Source of the DNA: Gemmatimonadota bacterium
GTDB lineage: Bacteria > Gemmatimonadota > Gemmatimonadetes > Gemmatimonadales > Gemmatimonadaceae
Direction of reading: 5' to 3'
DNA: 64,000 nucleotides
Assembly: GCA_016182795.1 (NCBI GenBank)
Contig: JACPFW010000035.1
Coordinates: 1 to 64,000, forward strand
Shown piece after piece: positions 1 through 7,772 of the stretch. The notes beneath the pieces were generated by a model. It made no database searches. It saw only the letters and a program-made list of their open reading frames with translations, and was not told where the DNA came from. The translations under genes were made by a program, and so were the position numbers. Within the stretch, counting starts at the first letter, position 1. Each line of letters starts with the position of its first letter.

Positions 1-144
1 CTGGCGCCGGGAACACAACACCGAACGCCCCCACCACGCCTGCTATCCCTTGACGCCCGCCGAGTACGCTCGGACTTTCACCCCTTCACCCACCGCTCGA
101 TTGTCTGCTTAGAAACGGCGAAAGGACGGGGGGACCCGCAGATC

Positions 145-244
145 GCGATTCAGGACGACGATTCTGGATACCGATATGCGATCGTGCATCGGTATCCGTG
201 ATCGAAATCCGGTGTCGCAATCCTAGGTCCATATCCTGAATCGC
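145..244. repeat. Imperfect palindromic intergenic element
   Basis: Outer arms of 11 bp (145-155 and 234-244) are perfect inverted complements. An inner 10-bp pair, GGATACCGAT at 166-175 and ATCGGTATCC at 188-197, also pairs perfectly around a 12-base loop. It lies directly after the stop codon of the M28 peptidase gene on the minus strand, so it may end that transcript. It resembles the element at 17636-17790 in its GGATAC-type core. No gene is visible in bases 1-144. Confidence 0.7.
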
Positions 245-245
245 C

Positions 246-1583
246 CTACCCCCGCTTGCCCAGCGTCACCTTCAGCGTCACCTCGTCACCGCCCCGTTTG
301 ACGACGACTTCAACCACATCATCGGGCTTGAACGACCCCAGCGCGTCGGTGTAATCGTAGATGTTGTTGATGACCTTGCCGCCGAACTTGACGATGATGT
401 CACCGGCCTTCAGGCCGCCCTGTTCGGCGGGGCTGCCGGGGCGCACGCCGGACAACGGCATGCCCTTCACATCGCCGGCGCCCATATCGGGAACCGTGCC
501 GAGGTAGACGCCGCTCCCCGCGCGCGATGACGGACGGTTGGCGCCCGCGGTCTGCACGCGCTGGAACGTAAGGCGTCCCGGCCGGTCGGCGAGCGCGCGC
601 ACGACGCGTTCGGTGTAATCGGTGACGCGCACGAGCCCGTCGATATTGAGGCGGTCGGCCAGGTCGAGCGCGGTGTGGTAGTCGTCGTGCAAGTCGGTGA
701 ACAGGTGCAGAACCGGCAGGTCCTTGCGATAGAACGCCGCGTGATCGCTCGGCCCTTCACCGTCGCCGACGGCGTTGATCGTGAGCTTGGGCGCGAGGTT
801 CGCGCTGTCCACGATGGCCTTGAGCTCGGGCGCCGTGAGGACCCCGTACACGATCAGCTTGTCGTTCTTCATGCGGCCGACCATGTCGAGGTTGACCATG
901 GCCTGCACCTTCTCCTTCGGCACCGGCAGATTGCCGGCGAACTGCGTGCTGCCGAGCAGGCCGAGTTCCTCGCCCGTGAAGTTGACGATGATCAGCGAGC
1001 GGTTGGTTGGCTGCTTGGCGAAACGCCGCGCGAGTTCCATCGTCGCCACTGTTCCGGACCCGTTGTCGTCGGCGCCGGGGTGCATCACATGCCCCTTCTC
1101 CGGATCGCGCGCGTTGGCGGAGTCGCGGCCGAGGTGGTCAAAGTGCGCGCCGACAATCACGTACTCGCTGGCGAGCGGACCTTTGCCGGGAATGATCGCG
1201 GCGACGTTCTGCGTCTTGAGCTGACGCGGCGCGCCGTTGCGCACAGGCACCGACGCCGTGAATGGCAGGATGAAGCACTCGGCCTTGCCGGTCACGCCGC
1301 CGGACGCGCAGGCCGGCCGGTCGGCCTGCGCGATGCTGGCGAGCCGCAGCGCGTTGTAGCGCCGCGCGAGGAACATGGCGGCGCTGTCATTGCCAGCCGT
1401 GCCGGTCCCGCGTCCGTCGAGCGCCGCGCTGGCGAGGATCGTCACGTCTTCGCGCAGCTGCGCGGCGGGCGGGGTGCTGAGATTGGCGGGGGTCGGCGCG
1501 GCACGATGGCACGCGGCGAGCAACAGGACGGCGGCGCCAAGGGCGGCGCCACGCGAGCGGACAGAAGCGCGCATTGCGGTCAT
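246..1583 (-). CDS. Secreted M28 family zinc aminopeptidase with C-terminal PDZ domain
   Basis: This is a 445-residue exported peptidase that probably removes N-terminal amino acids from peptides outside the cytoplasm. The start at 1583 is chosen because it begins a lipoprotein signal (hydrophobic run then LLAACH); the open frame extends further upstream but that part is Arg/Ser-rich and overlaps the divergent gene. A second ATG at 1574 is equally plausible. The M28 metal ligands are visible: GAHFDHLG, DDNGSG, TGEELGLLGS, NLDMVG and a late DDYHTALD. After the catalytic domain, a PDZ domain (about residues 355-440) contains GSPAEQGGLKAGDIIVKFGG. PDZ-fused M28 enzymes are a known arrangement in which the PDZ domain is thought to bind peptide C-termini. 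It is divergent from the HEAT-repeat gene. Confidence 0.9.
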   Translation of the reverse strand: MTAMRASVRSRGAALGAAVLLLAACHRAAPTPANLSTPPAAQLREDVTILASAALDGRGTGTAGNDSAAMFLARRYNALRLASIAQADRPACASGGVTGKAECFILPFTASVPVRNGAPRQLKTQNVAAIIPGKGPLASEYVIVGAHFDHLGRDSANARDPEKGHVMHPGADDNGSGTVATMELARRFAKQPTNRSLIIVNFTGEELGLLGSTQFAGNLPVPKEKVQAMVNLDMVGRMKNDKLIVYGVLTAPELKAIVDSANLAPKLTINAVGDGEGPSDHAAFYRKDLPVLHLFTDLHDDYHTALDLADRLNIDGLVRVTDYTERVVRALADRPGRLTFQRVQTAGANRPSSRAGSGVYLGTVPDMGAGDVKGMPLSGVRPGSPAEQGGLKAGDIIVKFGGKVINNIYDYTDALGSFKPDDVVEVVVKRGGDEVTLKVTLGKRG

Positions 1584-1592
1584 GGGTGTTGA

Positions 1593-1609
1593 GGACGGGG
1601 GGGACCCGC
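1593..1609. repeat. G-rich direct repeat, copy 2 (copy 1 at 124-139)
   Basis: GGACGGGGGGGACCCGC here and GGACGGGGGGACCCGC at 124-139 differ only by one G. The two copies bracket the M28 gene. This copy lies in the short divergent space between the M28 gene and the HEAT-repeat gene, so a regulatory role is possible. It could also be a duplication scar. Confidence 0.4.
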
Positions 1610-1668
1610 GTATGTTAGGCGAGCGGGAGAATGAATTCCAGAGAACCGCGTTCCTCACGATCCCCTGC

Positions 1669-3324
1669 ATGGACCGCCACGTCGAGTTCGCCACCCAGCT
1701 GTCAATTCTGGTCGCGCTCTACGCCCGCGATCCGGTGGATCACGGCGCCGAGAAGGCGGCCCTGCGGGCCGCGCGCGGCGCGGCCAAGCACGGTGCCGTC
1801 GAACTCCTCATGGTGGGCGGCAAACTGCGCGCCGGACGCCACGAAATAGAGTCGGAGGGTGCCGCGCTCGAGGCGGTGCAGACGCTGCTCGCTGGACTTG
1901 GCGTGGAACGGCTTGGCGTGGCGCATCACGCCAAGCAGGAGCAGATCAAGCGGCTCGCCAAACTGCTCGGTGCGGTAGCGCAAGGAAACACTTCACCGGA
2001 GCAGTTTGTCGCTGCCCTCGGTGCGGGCGACTGGGACGAGATCACCGTTGAGCGCGCGGCCGCCGCTGGCGCCGAACGCGTACCGCAGGCGCCGTCCGAG
2101 GTGGAACCCGTTCCCGCGGTCGAGGCGACCACCGGCAGCACCGAGCGCACCGCGGATGCCGATGCGCCTGTGGCGACCGCGGAATCGGCCGAGCCGACTC
2201 CCGAATCGGAACCGCTCGCTCCGGTCGAACCCCCGAGTGACGTCCCGACGCGTCCGCTCGCTGAGCAGCTTCCCGACGCCGCGCAGCGGCTCAGCCCCGA
2301 ACATCGCCAGATCTTTGAGCGTCTGATCACGTCGAGCGAGCCGCTGACCCTACGCCGACTGCTCGAGCCGCTGCAGACGGTCATCGAGCAGACGCAGCGC
2401 GACGGGCAGGTCACGGATTCCGTTCGTCTGGTGCTGGCGATGTTTGCGTGCGAAGCGTGCGCCGAGGACTCCGAGATGCGTCGGCAGTTCGTCGTGACGC
2501 TCCGCCGACTTACCAAGCCGACGCTCCTGCGTGCCTACGCGATGACCTATCTCGAGGCCGAGGATCGGCGCGCCGAGATCGAGCAGGTGCTCGCGCGGTT
2601 TGGCGAGGATGGCGCCGAGGCCGCCGCCGACTGTGCGGGGAGCGCGTCGAACGGCGAGGAGCGCGCGCTCTACCTCGATCTGCTCCGCCGTCTGCCCGGC
2701 ACGAACGACGCGTTGGTGGCGATGCTCGACGATGAACGCGCGTCAATGGTTGAGCGCGCGATCTCGCTGCTCGCCGAGCTGGGCCACCCAGACATGGATC
2801 GTCTCTTCGGCGAGCAGCTGGGCGACGAACGCCCCCGCGTGCGCCAGGCGGCCGCGCGCGCGTTGACGGCGCTCAAGGATTCGCCGTTTGCCGCCGACGC
2901 GCTGGCGCGCGCGGCGCACGATACGTCTCCCGAGGTGCGGCTGGTGGCAGCGGTCGGACTCCAGGCGCGGCGCGAGGAGCGGCTGGTGACCGCCGTGCTG
3001 CCGCTTGTCGACACCGAGGACGAGCTCGATGTGCAGCTCGCGCTCGTCGCGACGCTCGGCCGGATCGTGACGTCCGAGGGCGTGCAGAAGCTGATTGCCC
3101 TCGCCAATCCGTCGGAGCGCATGCTGCGGCGTCGCCGCGCGCCGGTGCTGCGCCTGCACGCCATCGAAGCGCTGGGCGAGGCGCGGACCCCCGCCGCCAT
3201 GGCGGCGCTGCAGAAGCTCCTCGAAGACAAGGAACAGAGCGTGCGCGAGGCCGCGGCGCGGTTGTACACGAGGGCGCGGCGGCAAACCGCCGCAATGGGC
3301 GTGCAAGCCGTCAGCGACACCTGA
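1669..3324 (+). CDS. HEAT-repeat scaffold protein with acidic Pro/Glu-rich linker
   Basis: The protein is about 551 residues with no signal peptide. Residues 1-130 are helical, beginning MDRHVEFATQLS. Residues 130-200 form a Pro/Glu/Ala-rich linker with many repeats of the PxxEVEPVP and ESAEPTPE kind, probably disordered. From about 330 to the end there are consecutive HEAT-type helical repeats (for example ERASMVERAISLLAELGHPDM and RPRVRQAAARALTAL), which normally form a curved protein-binding surface. The open frame runs further upstream, but that part overlaps the M28 gene. I chose the ATG at 1669 because the sequence becomes a normal helical protein there. The ATG at 1582 is an alternative. 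The exact partner and function are unknown. Confidence 0.75.
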   Translation: MDRHVEFATQLSILVALYARDPVDHGAEKAALRAARGAAKHGAVELLMVGGKLRAGRHEIESEGAALEAVQTLLAGLGVERLGVAHHAKQEQIKRLAKLLGAVAQGNTSPEQFVAALGAGDWDEITVERAAAAGAERVPQAPSEVEPVPAVEATTGSTERTADADAPVATAESAEPTPESEPLAPVEPPSDVPTRPLAEQLPDAAQRLSPEHRQIFERLITSSEPLTLRRLLEPLQTVIEQTQRDGQVTDSVRLVLAMFACEACAEDSEMRRQFVVTLRRLTKPTLLRAYAMTYLEAEDRRAEIEQVLARFGEDGAEAAADCAGSASNGEERALYLDLLRRLPGTNDALVAMLDDERASMVERAISLLAELGHPDMDRLFGEQLGDERPRVRQAAARALTALKDSPFAADALARAAHDTSPEVRLVAAVGLQARREERLVTAVLPLVDTEDELDVQLALVATLGRIVTSEGVQKLIALANPSERMLRRRRAPVLRLHAIEALGEARTPAAMAALQKLLEDKEQSVREAAARLYTRARRQTAAMGVQAVSDT

Positions 3325-3375
3325 TTTCCGGCGCGCGGTGCCGCGAGAATTCCTTTTCACCCGTTCAAGGACGCC

Positions 3376-3732
3376 ATGGACTCGACGCTGCTTATGATCA
3401 TTGGCCTCGCGGCCGGCGTACTCGCCGGCCTCTTCGGCATTGGCGGCGGCATCATCATTGTGCCCGCCCTCGTCTATGTCGCGCGGCTGCCGCTGCAGAC
3501 GGCCATTGGCACGTCGCTCGGCGCACTGCTGCTCCCTGTCGGGGCGCTCGGCGCGTGGTCGTACTACCGGGGCGGACATCTCGATTGGCGCGCCGCCCTC
3601 TGGGTGGCGCTCGGGCTGTTCTTCGGCGCGTTCTTCGGCGCAAAACTCGCGCAGGCCATGACCGACGCATCGCTCCGCCGGATGTTCTCCGTGGTGCTGG
3701 TGGTTGTGGCCGTTAAGATGTGGATGAGCTAA
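3376..3732 (+). CDS. Half-size TauE/SafE family membrane protein
   Basis: This is a 118-residue integral membrane protein with about four hydrophobic segments. It starts with the family's N-terminal signature, a helix followed by LAGLFGIGGGIIIVPAL, and continues with TAIGTSLGALLLP. TauE/SafE proteins are usually about 250 residues and have two such halves; they export sulfite, sulfoacetate or related anions. This one has only one half and would have to work as a dimer if it is a transporter. It follows the HEAT gene by 51 bases on the same strand and converges with the next gene with a 5-base gap. Confidence 0.8.
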   Translation: MDSTLLMIIGLAAGVLAGLFGIGGGIIIVPALVYVARLPLQTAIGTSLGALLLPVGALGAWSYYRGGHLDWRAALWVALGLFFGAFFGAKLAQAMTDASLRRMFSVVLVVVAVKMWMS

Positions 3733-3737
3733 CGCGC

Positions 3738-4127
3738 CTACTCCGGGATGGGCACGACCGCGAGACTCATCGCAAAGACGAGCGCCCCCGGCAGCACCAG
3801 CCGCCAGTCACCACCGAGCAGGAACAGCACACCGCCAAAGAGCGCGGCAAACTCGCCGACCGCCCACGCGATGACCGCCAGTGCGCGCCGCGTCGCGGGC
3901 GTCGCGCTCTCAATCCGCAGCCGCAGCGCCATCACGATGGCGGCCGCGACGCCGACCGCCACGTACATGGCGGTCTTCAGCTTTGAGAGCGTGGCCGCCG
4001 GCGGCGCGGCGAGCTGGCCTTTGCCATGCAGCACCGCGGCGACCACGATGAACGTCGCCACGCCGACGGCCATGGCGATGCGGATCACGAGGAATCGCTG
4101 CCGTTCGGGCAGCTGCGCCGGGGTCAC
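3738..4127 (-). CDS. Small four-helix membrane protein of unknown function
   Basis: This is a 129-residue protein with four predicted membrane segments (around FLVIRIAMAVGVATFIVV, TAMYVAVGVAAAIVMAL, ALAVIAWAVGEFAALFG and VLPGALVFAMSLAVV). I chose the GTG start at 4127 because it overlaps the TGA stop of the upstream amidohydrolase as GTGA, a common translational-coupling arrangement. An ATG further upstream would only add Arg-rich residues read inside the amidohydrolase gene. The family is not one I recognise. Coupling suggests it is made together with the amidohydrolase, but no functional link is visible. Confidence 0.7.
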   Translation of the reverse strand: MTPAQLPERQRFLVIRIAMAVGVATFIVVAAVLHGKGQLAAPPAATLSKLKTAMYVAVGVAAAIVMALRLRIESATPATRRALAVIAWAVGEFAALFGGVLFLLGGDWRLVLPGALVFAMSLAVVPIPE

Positions 4128-5797
4128 GGCGCCGCGGCGTAGACGCGCACGCCTCCGACCCACGTGGAGAGCACCTTCGTATTGAGGATCAGTTCCGCGG
4201 GGACGCGCATGATATCCTGGTCGAGCACCACGAAGTCTGCGTACTTCCCGGGCGTCAGCGAACCGAGGACCTTCTCCTGGAAGGCGGCGTAGGCGGGCCA
4301 GATGGTCATCGCCTTCAGCGCCTCATCACGCGTCATCCGCTCGGCGGGATACCAGCCCCCCGGCGGCCAATCGCGCGCGTCCTGGCGCGAGACGGCCGAG
4401 TGGAACGAGATGAGCGGATTCACCTGTTCAACCGGGAAATCGCTGCCATTGGGGACGACGACGCCGGTGTTGAGCAGGGAGCGCCACGCATACGCGCCGA
4501 GCAGTCGGCCGCTGCCGAGCCGCGCCTCGGCCCAGTACATGTCGCTCGTCTGATGGCTCGCCTGCATCGACGGGATGACGCCGAGCGCGGCGAAGCGCGG
4601 AATGTCGTCGAAGCTCAGGATCTGCGCGTGCTCGACACGGAATCGATGGTCGGCCGTTGGGTTGGCCTTGAGCGCCGCCTCGTAGGCGTCGAGCACCAGC
4701 CGGTTGCCGCGGTCGCCGATGGCGTGCGTGTTCACCTGAAAGCCGGCCTTGAGCGCGCGCGCCGCGACGTCCTGGATGTGCGCGGGGGCCGACACTAGCA
4801 GGCCGGTGTTCTTGGGGTCGTCGCGATACGGTTCGAGCAGCGCGGCGCCGCGCGAACCCAGCGCGCCGTCGGCGTACAGCTTGATGGACCGCACCCAGAG
4901 CGTGCCGCCGTAGCCGTCGGCGAGCGCGCCGCGCTTGAACCACGCGTCAATGGTGGGGGCGTTGTCGCTGATCATCGCGTTGATGCGGAAGTGCAGCTGA
5001 CCGCTCTTGGCGAGTTCCTCGTACACTTCCAGTTCGGTGGCCCCGGCGCCGGCGTCATGCACGCCCGTGAGGCCCCACCGCTGCGCTTCCTTTACCGCGT
5101 CCACGATGGACGCCTTCACGTCGTCGCGCGTCTGGCGCGGGATGGCACGCCGCACCAGCCCCTGCGCGTTGTCCACGAAGACGCCGGCGGGTGAGCCGTC
5201 CGCCGCGCGCTCGATATGCCCGCCTGTGGGATCCTGCGTGGCAGCCGTCACGCCGGCCGCTTGCATGGCCTTGAGGTTGGCGAGGCCGGCGTGGCCGTCG
5301 ACGCGCACGATGTAGACCGGATGATCGGGCACGGCGGCCGTCATCTTGTCGTGCGTCGGGAAACGCGTATCCCCCCAGTCGTTCTGGTCCCAGCCGCGGC
5401 CGAGCACCCACTGTCCCTTGGGGACGCTCTTGGCGCGCGCGGCGACGCGGGCCACGACCTCGTCGTACGTCGTCGTGCCGGTGAGGTCGACGATGTGAAG
5501 CGCGTCGCCGAGTCCGGCGACGTGACCGTGCGCGTCGACCATCCCGGGAATCATGGTGCGTCCGCCGAGGTCCACCATCTTGGTGGCCGCCCCGCGCAGC
5601 GCCATCGCGCCGGACGCATTGCCGGCGAACAGCACGCGCCCGCCACCGACGGCGATTGCCTCGACCACGGGGCGCGTGTCATCGGCGGTGTAGATGCGCC
5701 CGTTGGTGACGATGAGGTCCGCGACCGGCGCGGCGCCTTGGGCGAGCGCGACGACGGGAACGAGGCAAAGCAGCGCGCGAGAGATAAGGCGAAGCAT
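4124..5797 (-). CDS. Exported metal-dependent amidohydrolase, YtcJ/Amidohydro_3 family
   Basis: This 557-residue enzyme begins MLRLISRALL with a signal peptide that ends near VALAQG, so it acts outside the cytoplasm. The family folds as a metal-dependent TIM-barrel hydrolase acting on C-N bonds. Visible motifs include the HxH metal pair in GMVDAHGHVAG, a later NTHAIGDRGN, RVEHAQI and the PNGSDFPVE aspartate near the C terminus, followed by the usual LTPGKYADFVVLD small beta domain. The substrate cannot be told from sequence; YtcJ-type members include amide and formamide hydrolases. It ends in a GTGA overlap with a small membrane protein and starts 25 bases after the M61 peptidase, so the three probably form one operon. 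Confidence 0.88.
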   Translation of the reverse strand: MLRLISRALLCLVPVVALAQGAAPVADLIVTNGRIYTADDTRPVVEAIAVGGGRVLFAGNASGAMALRGAATKMVDLGGRTMIPGMVDAHGHVAGLGDALHIVDLTGTTTYDEVVARVAARAKSVPKGQWVLGRGWDQNDWGDTRFPTHDKMTAAVPDHPVYIVRVDGHAGLANLKAMQAAGVTAATQDPTGGHIERAADGSPAGVFVDNAQGLVRRAIPRQTRDDVKASIVDAVKEAQRWGLTGVHDAGAGATELEVYEELAKSGQLHFRINAMISDNAPTIDAWFKRGALADGYGGTLWVRSIKLYADGALGSRGAALLEPYRDDPKNTGLLVSAPAHIQDVAARALKAGFQVNTHAIGDRGNRLVLDAYEAALKANPTADHRFRVEHAQILSFDDIPRFAALGVIPSMQASHQTSDMYWAEARLGSGRLLGAYAWRSLLNTGVVVPNGSDFPVEQVNPLISFHSAVSRQDARDWPPGGWYPAERMTRDEALKAMTIWPAYAAFQEKVLGSLTPGKYADFVVLDQDIMRVPAELILNTKVLSTWVGGVRVYAAAP

Positions 5798-5822
5798 GGA
5801 AGGTGTCCGTGAGGAAGGGGCT

Positions 5823-7673
5823 TCAGTCTTTGCGTGCGGATCCGAGCCAACGTTGACGGAAGGCGAGCTGCGCGGGCGTAGGCTGCTGCCCGATTGCTTC
5901 GCCAAGGACGAACTCGAGGTGCGGGTTCTCGGCCAGCGTCAGCACCGCCTGTCGGCTGCCGTCGCGGCTGAAGAAGACAATCGGCAGTCGGTCGCCGGGC
6001 CGGTGCGCGGCGACGATGGAATCCACCTGGGCCGCGCGCGTGATCGGCGCGCCGTCGAGCTGCGCGATCTGATCGCCGAGCTCCACACCGGCCGCGTACA
6101 GCGGCGTGCCCTGCAGCAGCGGCGAGGCGACCGCGAGGCGCGCGCCGTTGGGCGCCAGCCGCGTGTCGCCCAGCCACGCCGCGGCGGCGTGCGCCGGGCG
6201 GACCACAATACCGGCCCGCGCGGCGAGCGCGGCGTAATCGGGGACCTCGCGTCCGGTGACATAACGGGCGAAGAACGCGTTGGCCCACGCGGTGTCGCTC
6301 GCCACGCGGCCGAGCACGCGACGGGCGTCCTCCAGACGATAGGGCTTCGCCGGCGCGTAGTTCGCCTGCGCGCGGCCGAACTCGTTCCACAACGCGCGCA
6401 TGAAGGTGTCGAGCGACAGCGTGTCGTTTCGCGCGCGCAGCGAGAGATCAAGTCCGAGGGCGATGGCGTCGCCCCAACTGTAGTACGAGATGAACGTGTT
6501 GGCCTTGTTCTGCGGATCGATCGACACGGCGGCATCGACGAACGGGGCCTGCTGGCTCATCTCCGCCGGGCTGAACCACCGGCGGCCCGGCGCGTTGGCG
6601 ACCGCGTCGGCGTTGGCGCCGGCCGAGGCAATGAATGCCGGCGCGGGCACGAGTCCCGCGCGGGTCATGATCAGCTCGCCGTAGTACGAGGTGAAGCCCT
6701 CGGCCAGCCAGAGTTCCGACGACGGGTTGGCGTCGGAAAAGTCGAACGGTTCGAGTGACTTGGGGCGCAGGCGTTCAACATTCCACGCGTGGAAGAACTC
6801 GTGCGCGACGGTGCCGAGCATCGTCGTGGCGCGCGACTTCAGCGCCCCGCTCGATGTGAGCGACGTCGAGTTGCGGTGTTCCATGCCGTCGCCCGATGCC
6901 CACGGGAGATACGCCGCCAGGAACGTGTACCGGCCGAAGTCGAACGCCGGCAACTCGCCCCACACGCCTTCGGTTTCGCGCACGATGCGCCGCACGCCGT
7001 CCGCGTAGGCGTCGGCTTCGGCATCCGTTCCCGCGTGATCCAATGCCACGCGAAACTCGGCGGCGCGGCCGGCTGAGGTGACCGTCCAACTGCGCACGAC
7101 CAGCGGGCCGAGCATGGTGGGACTGTCCATGAAGTACTGCAGGTGCGGTGCCGTGAACCTCAATGAGTCGGCGGTCGGCGCCAACTGCGTGGCGACCCGC
7201 CGCCACCCGGCGAGGGGATGGAACGTCACCTCCATCGGGCGCGTCTCGTAACCACGGGCCCACATGAACGTCGCCGGCATGTTCAGGTGCGCGTGCGCGA
7301 GCGAGATGCCGGCGTAAGTGCCGTCGACGCGGTCGCCAAAGAGCGTGTAGCGCACGCGCACCGTGCCACCGGGCGTCGCCACGTCCCATTGATGCGGCGA
7401 GGGGTGCGTCACCGCGAGCGACTGGCCCGCGCCGTCCTCGACACGCACGCCGTACACGTTCTTGGCGAATTCATGGAGGGCGTATCGCCCCGGTGAACTG
7501 CGGCTCATGCGGAGCGCCAGCGTGCCCGATCGCACACCGCTGAACTGCACCGTGATCTCGGCTTCGTGATGCACGGCGTTGGGAAACGAGACATCGTACC
7601 GCACCGGCTCGACGCGCTGCGCGGCGAGCGCGACGGGAGCAAGCAGGGCGACGGCGAGGGCGAAGGTGCGCAT
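5823..7673 (-). CDS. Secreted M61 family glycyl aminopeptidase with PDZ domain (paralog 1)
   Basis: This is a 616-residue exported peptidase. The start at 7673 gives a clean signal peptide, MRTFALAVALL to LAAQ; the frame stays open far upstream but that stretch is low-complexity Arg/His and antisense to the histidine kinase gene. The zinc site is HEFFH at about residues 291-295, with the third ligand region WLAEGFTSYY (Glu near 325). A beta-rich N-terminal domain precedes it. The C terminus holds a PDZ domain (about residues 515-600) with AAGVELGDQIAQLDG. M61 enzymes release N-terminal Gly and Ala. A second M61 gene lies at 11376-13199 but is only distantly similar, so this is not a recent duplication. 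Confidence 0.92.
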   Translation of the reverse strand: MRTFALAVALLAPVALAAQRVEPVRYDVSFPNAVHHEAEITVQFSGVRSGTLALRMSRSSPGRYALHEFAKNVYGVRVEDGAGQSLAVTHPSPHQWDVATPGGTVRVRYTLFGDRVDGTYAGISLAHAHLNMPATFMWARGYETRPMEVTFHPLAGWRRVATQLAPTADSLRFTAPHLQYFMDSPTMLGPLVVRSWTVTSAGRAAEFRVALDHAGTDAEADAYADGVRRIVRETEGVWGELPAFDFGRYTFLAAYLPWASGDGMEHRNSTSLTSSGALKSRATTMLGTVAHEFFHAWNVERLRPKSLEPFDFSDANPSSELWLAEGFTSYYGELIMTRAGLVPAPAFIASAGANADAVANAPGRRWFSPAEMSQQAPFVDAAVSIDPQNKANTFISYYSWGDAIALGLDLSLRARNDTLSLDTFMRALWNEFGRAQANYAPAKPYRLEDARRVLGRVASDTAWANAFFARYVTGREVPDYAALAARAGIVVRPAHAAAAWLGDTRLAPNGARLAVASPLLQGTPLYAAGVELGDQIAQLDGAPITRAAQVDSIVAAHRPGDRLPIVFFSRDGSRQAVLTLAENPHLEFVLGEAIGQQPTPAQLAFRQRWLGSARKD

Positions 7674-7772
7674 GGTGGTGGGCGGGGGACGCGGTGAGGC
7701 GGTGGCCGCAAGAAGATAGTGGAATCGGCCAGCCGTTGCCGCCGCGCCTGCCAGCGCCGAATATCCAAGCGC

